Source of the DNA: Rubrivivax sp.
GTDB lineage: Bacteria > Pseudomonadota > Gammaproteobacteria > Burkholderiales > Burkholderiaceae
Assembly (NCBI GenBank): GCA_004211235.1
Contig: SEEY01000218.1
Location: 1-6,621, forward strand
Reading direction: 5' to 3'
Length of the DNA: 6,621 nt
Part shown: positions 1 through 6,621 of the stretch, one piece after another
How positions within the stretch are numbered: the first letter of the stretch is position 1
Layout: every line of letters begins with the position of its first letter
The notes under the pieces: generated by a model
The model's input: the letters and a program-made list of their open reading frames with translations, nothing else
Databases searched by the model: none
Told to the model about the DNA's origin: nothing
Program-made: the position numbers and the translations under genes

Positions 1-2935
<2,935 letters not shown>

Positions 2936-2936
<1 letters not shown>

Positions 2937-3637
2937 TGAACACCGCCAACTACACCGAACGTCGCGGCGAGATCGAGACCTACTTCGACCGCACCGCGGT
3001 CGACGCCTGGGCGCGGCTGACGTCGGACGCCCCGGTCGGCCGGGTGCGCGCCACCGTGCGCGCCGGCCGAGACCGCATGCGCGCCACGCTGCTGTCCTGG
3101 CTGCCAGACGATCTGCGCGGCCGGCGGCTGCTGGATGCCGGCTGCGGCACCGGTGCCCTCGCCGTGGAAGCCGCGCGGCGCGGCGCCGAGGTGCTGGCCA
3201 TCGACCTGTCGCCCACGTTGGTGGACCTGGCACGGGAACGCCAGCCGGTGTTCAGCAGCGGCGGCCGCATTGATTTCCGCTCCGGCGACATGCTGGACCC
3301 GGCGCTCGGCGAGTTCGACCACGTCGTGGGCATGGACTCGCTGATCCACTACGAGCCCGCCGACGCCGTCGAGGTCATCGCCGGCCTGGCCGCGCGCACC
3401 CGCCACTCGCTGCTCTTCACCTTCGCGCCCAGCAGCCCGGCCCTCGAGCTGTTCAAGGCCGCCGGCAAGCTGTTCCCGCGTGGCAACCGCTCACCGTCCA
3501 TCGTGCCGGTCGCGGAGCGCAACCTGCGGCTTCGCCTGGACGGCCACCCCCGGCTGCTGGCCTGGGACGCGAGCCGCAGCCAGCGCATCTCCAGCGGCTT
3601 CTACACCTCGCAGGCGATGGAGCTGGTGCGGTCATGA
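2936..3637 (+). CDS. bchM: Mg-protoporphyrin IX O-methyltransferase BchM
   Basis: 233 residues, close to the usual 224-230. BchM transfers a methyl group from S-adenosylmethionine to the C13 propionate of Mg-protoporphyrin IX, the step directly after Mg chelatase. The class I methyltransferase fold is clear: motif I LDAGCGTGALA (66-76), the acidic residue after strand 2 in VLAIDLS (D90), and the motif around FRSGDMLD (114-121). The N-terminal YFDRTAVDAWARLTSD (16-31) is typical of BchM/ChlM. The frame extends far upstream inside bchL, but family homology begins at the ATG at 2936, whose A is the last base of the bchL stop (TGATG). There is no good Shine-Dalgarno sequence before this start, so translation probably depends on termination and re-initiation from bchL. 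The stop TGA 3635-3637 overlaps an ATG (ATGA) that opens a 25-codon mini-ORF. Confidence 0.95.
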
Positions 3638-3711
3638 ACACCGCACGGCCGCCCGAAGGTGTTCAGCTCCCGCTTGGCGGGACAGCGCGCAGCGCGAAGG
3701 GTGCACGATGA
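3634..3711 (+). CDS. Possible 25-aa mini-ORF between bchM and lhaA
   Basis: An ATG overlapping the bchM stop (ATGA) opens 25 codons, beginning MNTARPPEGVQLPLGG, ending ARSAKGAR and closing at TGA 3709-3711. That stop in turn overlaps the lhaA start (ATGA). It therefore bridges the only gap in the operon with two overlaps of the kind used for translational coupling. The peptide has no recognisable domain, signal sequence or membrane segment, and is rich in Pro, Gly, Ala and Arg. Its composition matches what results when GC-rich intergenic repeats of Burkholderiales are translated, so the peptide itself is probably not functional; the act of translating it might be. There is no convincing ribosome binding site of its own, so it would rely on ribosomes leaving bchM. 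The alternative is chance: stop-free short frames are common at this GC content. Confidence 0.25.
   Translation: MNTARPPEGVQLPLGGTARSAKGAR
3668..3682 (+). other. Short hairpin in the bchM-lhaA spacer
   Basis: A perfect 6-bp stem TCCCGC / GCGGGA closes a 3-base loop TTG. It is followed at 3685-3695 by a weaker GCGC-GCA-GCGC stem. No T-run follows, so it does not look like an intrinsic terminator; in the mRNA it could stabilise a processing end or affect access to the lhaA ribosome binding site just downstream. Confidence 0.5.
3696..3701 (+). promoter_or_regulatory. Ribosome binding site of lhaA
   Basis: GAAGGG lies 6 bases before the ATG at 3708. It selects this start within a frame that stays open far upstream into bchM. 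It coincides with the 3' end of the repeat-like segment. Confidence 0.7.
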
Positions 3712-5165
3712 AAACAGTGGGCCAGCTCAACCAGCGCCTGGCCCTGAAGTGGTCGCGGCTGAGCGTGGAGTTCCTGCCGTTCGCCGACGTCGCCAGCACC
3801 GAGTTGCCGCTGTCGCGCCTGCTGCGGCTGGCGCTGTTCCAGGTGTCGGTGGGCATGGCCTACGCGCTGCTGGTCGGCACGCTGAACCGGGTCATGATCG
3901 TCGAGCTGGGCGTGTCGGCCTGGGCCGTGTCGCTGATGGTGGCGCTGCCGCTGCTGGCCGGGCCGTTCCGCGCGATGGTGGGCTACCGCTCGGACACGCA
4001 TCTGTCGGCGCTCGGCTGGCGGCGTGTGCCCTATCTGTGGTTCGGCTCGCTGCTGCAGTTCGGCGGGCTGTCGATCATGCCGTTCGCGCTCATCCTGCTG
4101 CAGCCCGGCGCGGAAGCCAGCGCCCAGCCGGGCGGCGTCGCCATCGGCCATCTGGCAGCGGCCCTTGCCTTCGTCATGGTCGGCGCAGGCATGCAGACGA
4201 CGCAGACGGCCGGCCTCGCCCTGGCGACCGACCAGGCCCGCCCGGATACGCGCCCACGCGTCGTGGCGCTGATGTACGTGATGCTGCTGCTGGGCATGGC
4301 TGCAGCAAGTGCGGTGTTCAGCCTGGTGCTGCAGAACTTCAGCCCGACGCGCCTCGTCGGCGTGGTGCAGGGGGCGGCCATCGCGACCATGCTGCTCAAC
4401 ACCATCGCGCTGTGGAAGCAGGAGGCGCGCGGCAGCATCAAGCGCGATGAAAGCACTGCGCCGAAGGAGCCGTTCCGCCTCGTCTGGCGGCGCTTTGCCG
4501 CCCAGCCGCGCACGCGCCGCTTCCTCGTCGTCGTGGCGCTCGGCACGGCGGCGTTCAACATGCAGGACATCGTGCTGGAGCCCTATGGCGGCGCGATCCT
4601 GAAGCTGTCGGTGGCCGCCACCAGCCTGCTGACGGCCGGCATGGCCCTGGGCTCGGTGCTGGCCTTCGCCATCGCGGCGCGGCTGCTGCAGCGCGGCTTC
4701 GATGCGCATCGGCTGGCGGCCATCGGGCTGCTCGTCGGCATCTGCGCCTTCTCGGCGGTCGTCTTCGCGGCGCCACTGGATTCCGGTCTGCTGTTCCGCT
4801 GCGGAAACTTCCTCATCGGCCTGGGCGGCGGCTTGTTCGCCGTCAGCACGCTGGTGGTCGCGATGGGGCTGGAGAACCGCGGCTGTGCAGGCCTGGCGCT
4901 CGGCGCCTGGGGCGCCATGCAGGCCACCGCCGGCGGCCTGGCGGTGGCGCTGGGCGGCATGCTGCGCGACGGCTTCGAGGCCCTGGCGGCACACGGCTGG
5001 CTGGGCGCGGCGATGTCCGAACCACAAGTCGCCTACAGCGTCGTCTATCACCTGGAGATCGCGCTGCTGTTCGGCACGCTGATCGCCATCGGTCCCCTGG
5101 TGCGCCCTGCCGGCGCGCCCCCGTCGTCCCGCCAGCGCTTCGGTCTGGCCGAGTTCCCAGGCTAG
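3708..5165 (+). CDS. lhaA: Light-harvesting complex 1 assembly protein LhaA (MFS/PucC family)
   Basis: 485 residues, the usual size for LhaA. The family (bacteriochlorophyll-delivery branch of the major facilitator superfamily) is required for assembly of light-harvesting complexes; in Rhodobacter capsulatus LhaA serves LH1 and its paralogue PucC serves LH2. It is an inner-membrane protein. Hydrophobic stretches fit 12 helices, roughly at 39-59, 71-91, 107-131, 143-173, 185-208, 215-236, 271-288, 299-327, 334-355, 364-387, 395-417 and 440-463, with a charged cytoplasmic loop at 237-270. Family-specific blocks are LNRVMIVELGVSAW (59-72), GYRSDTHLSALGWRRVPY (92-109), NMQDIVLEPYGG (284-295) and GLGGGLFAVSTL (371-382), plus the C-terminal FGLAEFPG. 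Position between bchM and puhA identifies it as LhaA rather than PucC. The start at 3708 has a good ribosome binding site and matches the family N terminus (QLNQRLALKWSRL). The TAG stop 5163-5165 is part of the puhA ribosome binding site. In Rhodobacter, promoters for puhA lie within this gene; none was recognisable here. Confidence 0.94.
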   Translation: MKTVGQLNQRLALKWSRLSVEFLPFADVASTELPLSRLLRLALFQVSVGMAYALLVGTLNRVMIVELGVSAWAVSLMVALPLLAGPFRAMVGYRSDTHLSALGWRRVPYLWFGSLLQFGGLSIMPFALILLQPGAEASAQPGGVAIGHLAAALAFVMVGAGMQTTQTAGLALATDQARPDTRPRVVALMYVMLLLGMAAASAVFSLVLQNFSPTRLVGVVQGAAIATMLLNTIALWKQEARGSIKRDESTAPKEPFRLVWRRFAAQPRTRRFLVVVALGTAAFNMQDIVLEPYGGAILKLSVAATSLLTAGMALGSVLAFAIAARLLQRGFDAHRLAAIGLLVGICAFSAVVFAAPLDSGLLFRCGNFLIGLGGGLFAVSTLVVAMGLENRGCAGLALGAWGAMQATAGGLAVALGGMLRDGFEALAAHGWLGAAMSEPQVAYSVVYHLEIALLFGTLIAIGPLVRPAGAPPSSRQRFGLAEFPG

Positions 5166-5169
5166 GAGG
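5164..5169 (+). promoter_or_regulatory. Ribosome binding site of puhA
   Basis: AGGAGG is the strongest Shine-Dalgarno sequence in the window and lies 6 bases before the ATG at 5176. It overlaps the lhaA stop codon (TAG 5163-5165). A strong site fits PuhA being a structural protein needed in stoichiometric amounts. Confidence 0.85.
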
Positions 5170-5175
5170 CCTCAC

Positions 5176-5940
5176 ATGCAAACCGGTGCCATCACGGGCT
5201 ATATCGACGTCGCGCAGCTTGTGCTCTACGCGTTCTGGATCTTCTTCGCGGGCCTCATCTACTACCTCCACCGCGAGAACAAGCGCGAGGGCTATCCGCT
5301 GGAGTCGGACCGCTCGCGGTCCATCACCGTGCAGGGCTGGCCATCCGTGCCCGAGGCCAAGACCTATCGCCTGGCGAATGGCGACACGGTGCAGGCACCG
5401 AACAGCAGGCAGGCCAACCAGCCGCCGGTGCATGAAGGCGCCTACCGCGGCGCACCGCTGCAGCCGGTTGAAGGCACCGATGACCTCCTGCTGGCAGGCG
5501 TCGGGCCGGGCAGTTGGAACGACCGGGCCGACGTGGCGGACCTGACCTACGAAGGCCTGCCCAAGATCGTGCCGCTGCGCGCCGCACCGGGCTTCGGCGT
5601 GGCCCACCAGGACGTGGACCCGCGCGGCCTGCCGGTGCTGGGCGATGACGGTGCCGAGGGCGGCCGCGTGGTGGACCTGTGGGTGGACCGTTCGGAGATG
5701 CTGTTCCGCTACCTGGAGCTGGAAGTGGCCGGCGGCGCGCGCGTGCTGCTGCCGATGAACTTCGCCCGCGTCGAGCAGCGCCGCATCCGCGTGAAGTCCA
5801 TCCTCAGCCACCAGTTCGCCCGCGTGCCCAAGACCCGCGCCGCCGACCAGGTCACGCTGCTGGAGGAGGAGAAGATCATGGCCTACTACGGCGCCGGCAC
5901 GCTCTACGCCACGCCGGACCGCCAGGAGCCGCTGCTGTGA
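5176..5940 (+). CDS. puhA: Photosynthetic reaction centre H subunit PuhA
   Basis: 254 residues (Rhodobacter sphaeroides: 260). The H subunit caps the cytoplasmic side of the L-M reaction-centre core, stabilises it and guides protons to the secondary quinone QB. A short periplasmic N terminus is followed by one membrane helix (about 12-31, AQLVLYAFWIFFAGLIYYL), then HRENKREGYPLESDR and a soluble beta-rich cytoplasmic domain. Family blocks include GFGVAHQDVDPRGLPV (139-154), VVDLWVDRSE (165-174), FRYLELEV (177-184), RVLLPMNFARV (189-199) and VTLLEEEKIMAYYGAGTLYA (226-245). By alignment from memory, E174 and D171 match R. sphaeroides Glu-H173 and Asp-H170, whereas the proton-entry pair His-H126/His-H128 is replaced by E126/L128. 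It follows lhaA by 10 bases and ends in a 4-base GTGA overlap with puhB. Confidence 0.97.
   Translation: MQTGAITGYIDVAQLVLYAFWIFFAGLIYYLHRENKREGYPLESDRSRSITVQGWPSVPEAKTYRLANGDTVQAPNSRQANQPPVHEGAYRGAPLQPVEGTDDLLLAGVGPGSWNDRADVADLTYEGLPKIVPLRAAPGFGVAHQDVDPRGLPVLGDDGAEGGRVVDLWVDRSEMLFRYLELEVAGGARVLLPMNFARVEQRRIRVKSILSHQFARVPKTRAADQVTLLEEEKIMAYYGAGTLYATPDRQEPLL
5924..5928 (+). promoter_or_regulatory. Ribosome binding site of puhB
   Basis: AGGAG lies within the last codons of puhA, 8 bases before the GTG at 5937, and supports that non-ATG start. Confidence 0.65.
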
Positions 5941-6621
5941 AGGCCGTCGCCACGCTGGTGGACGTGCTGGCTCCGGCGCACGAGCACGAGTTCGAGGCCG
6001 CCCATGGCCTGCCCGAGGCGCTGCCAGCCAACGAGGTGCAGCTCTGGCAGGGCAGCCCCGATGCCATGCTGCTGGCCCGCCAGGCCCTGCACCTCGACCT
6101 GCTGCTGGTGTACTTCGGCGCTTTGCTGGCCTGGCGCGGCCTCGCCAGCGCCTACGACGGCGCCCCGCTCGGCCAGACGCTGATGGCGATGGCCGGCATG
6201 CTGCCGCTGATCGTGCTGGCGCTGGGCCTGCTCGGCGGCATCGCCTGGCTGATGGCGCGCACGACGGTCTACACAGTCACCAACAAACGCGTCGTCATGC
6301 GCGTGGGCGTGGTGCTGAGCATCACCTTCAACCTGCCCTTTGCGCAGATCGCGTCGGCGGCCTGGAAGCAGCGCGGCCGGGGCGGCGACATCGTGCTGAG
6401 CCTCGCCGGCAGCGACCGCATCGCCTACCTGCATCTCTGGCCGCATGCACGGCCCTGGCGCCTCAAGCGCACCGAGCCGATGCTGCGCGGCCTGGGCAAT
6501 GCCAAGGCCGTGGCGCAGACGCTGGCCACCGCGCTGCAGCAGGCCGAGGCAGCCCGGCAGCAACTGCCCTTGCGCGCGGTCGGCAGCGTCGACGCGCTCA
6601 GCGGCGTGCCCACCTTGATCG
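5937..6621 (+). CDS. puhB: Reaction-centre assembly protein PuhB, 5' part
   Basis: The frame opens at GTG 5937, overlapping the puhA stop (GTGA), and stays open to the window end: 228 complete codons without a stop. PuhB is a membrane protein that assists reaction-centre assembly; loss in R. capsulatus lowers reaction-centre levels and indirectly LH1. Visible features are NEVQLWQGSPD (32-42), typical of the family N terminus, hydrophobic helices near 52-69 and 86-106, then a bacterial PH-like segment TVYTVTNKRVVMRVGVV (110-126) with NLPFAQIASA (132-141), and a soluble C-terminal part with the helical stretch AKAVAQTLATALQQAEAARQQ (about 189-209). The first in-frame ATG (6066, residue 44) would remove the conserved LWQGSP block, so GTG is the likely start. 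R. capsulatus PuhB is about 213 residues, so little should be missing, and this version is somewhat longer. puhC normally follows. Confidence 0.9.
   Translation, partial: MKAVATLVDVLAPAHEHEFEAAHGLPEALPANEVQLWQGSPDAMLLARQALHLDLLLVYFGALLAWRGLASAYDGAPLGQTLMAMAGMLPLIVLALGLLGGIAWLMARTTVYTVTNKRVVMRVGVVLSITFNLPFAQIASAAWKQRGRGGDIVLSLAGSDRIAYLHLWPHARPWRLKRTEPMLRGLGNAKAVAQTLATALQQAEAARQQLPLRAVGSVDALSGVPTLI

Larger units (their letters stand above)
3645..3705 (+). repeat. GC-rich hairpin segment resembling a dispersed Burkholderiales intergenic repeat
   Basis: The bchM-lhaA spacer has the pattern CGGCCGCCCGAAGG, a hairpin TCCCGC-TTG-GCGGGA, then AGCGCGCAGCGCGAAGGG. The order '(CC)CGAAGG - C-rich arm - G-rich arm - CAGCGCGCAGCGCGAAGG' resembles, from memory, a short repeat scattered between genes in Rubrivivax, Acidovorax and related genomes. 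Seen directly are the hairpin, the repeated CGAAGG (3653-3658 and 3695-3700) and the tandem AGCGCG (3684-3689 and 3691-3696). Membership of a repeat family is inference, since only one copy is in the window. The segment ends in the bases that serve as the lhaA ribosome binding site. Confidence 0.4.

Noticed and set aside
3668..3682. Possible intrinsic terminator after bchM
   Set aside because: The stem is only 6 bp and is not followed by a run of T; lhaA follows at once on the same strand.
3663..5051. Long open frame (462 codons) on the minus strand opposite lhaA
   Set aside because: It is the mirror of lhaA's GC-biased codon use; the translation is rich in Arg, Gln, His and Ala with no recognisable motif, while the plus-strand protein matches a known family end to end.
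5166..5173. Palindrome GAGGCCTC overlapping the puhA ribosome binding site
   Set aside because: Eight-base palindromes are expected many times in a window of this length, it has no loop to form a hairpin, and it does not match a known photosynthesis regulator site.
3638..5175. PpsR/CrtJ operator (TGT-N12-ACA) near bchM-lhaA or lhaA-puhA
   Set aside because: Each TGT I checked by eye in and around the spacers lacked ACA at the right distance; the nearest, TGT-N12-ACG in early bchM, is imperfect and within coding sequence.
4843..5811. 322-codon minus-strand frame across the lhaA-puhA junction
   Set aside because: No family resemblance and an Arg/Pro-rich C-terminal half; it spans two well-supported genes on the other strand.

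Overview
The window is a contiguous piece of a purple-bacterial photosynthesis gene cluster. All genes lie on the + strand in the order bchH (3' part) - bchL - bchM - lhaA - puhA - puhB (5' part). This is the conserved bch...-lhaA-puh 'superoperon' arrangement of anoxygenic phototrophic Proteobacteria. The very high GC content, the protein sequences, and a short segment resembling an intergenic repeat of Burkholderiales suggest a betaproteobacterium of the Rubrivivax/Roseateles/Rhodoferax type. The species cannot be fixed from sequence reading alone.

Layout: bases 1-2028 encode the last 675 residues of the large magnesium chelatase subunit BchH. Bases 2025-2936 encode BchL, the ATP-driven iron protein of the dark-operative protochlorophyllide reductase. 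Bases 2936-3637 encode BchM, the Mg-protoporphyrin IX methyltransferase. Bases 3638-3707 form the only real gap; it holds a short GC-rich hairpin segment and a 25-codon mini-ORF linked to both flanking genes by ATGA overlaps. Bases 3708-5165 encode LhaA, a 12-helix MFS-type membrane protein needed for light-harvesting complex 1 assembly. Bases 5176-5940 encode PuhA, the reaction-centre H subunit. Bases 5937-6621 encode PuhB, a reaction-centre assembly factor, cut by the window end.

How the genes work together: BchH/BchM carry out two successive steps, Mg insertion into protoporphyrin IX and its carboxymethylation. BchL serves a later step, reduction of the protochlorophyllide D ring. LhaA, PuhA and PuhB then build the membrane complexes that hold the finished bacteriochlorophyll. 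Nearly every junction is overlapping (ATGA, TGATG, GTGA) or has the next ribosome binding site on the previous stop codon, so translation is probably coupled along one long transcript. I saw no terminator, no RNA gene, no transposase and no CRISPR array, and no PpsR/CrtJ-type TGT-N12-ACA operator in the gaps.

The region is mostly well-known biology and I do not see a new system. The points worth a second look are the 70-bp bchM-lhaA spacer with its repeat-like content and mini-ORF, and the apparent absence in PuhA of the surface histidines that admit protons in Rhodobacter reaction centres.
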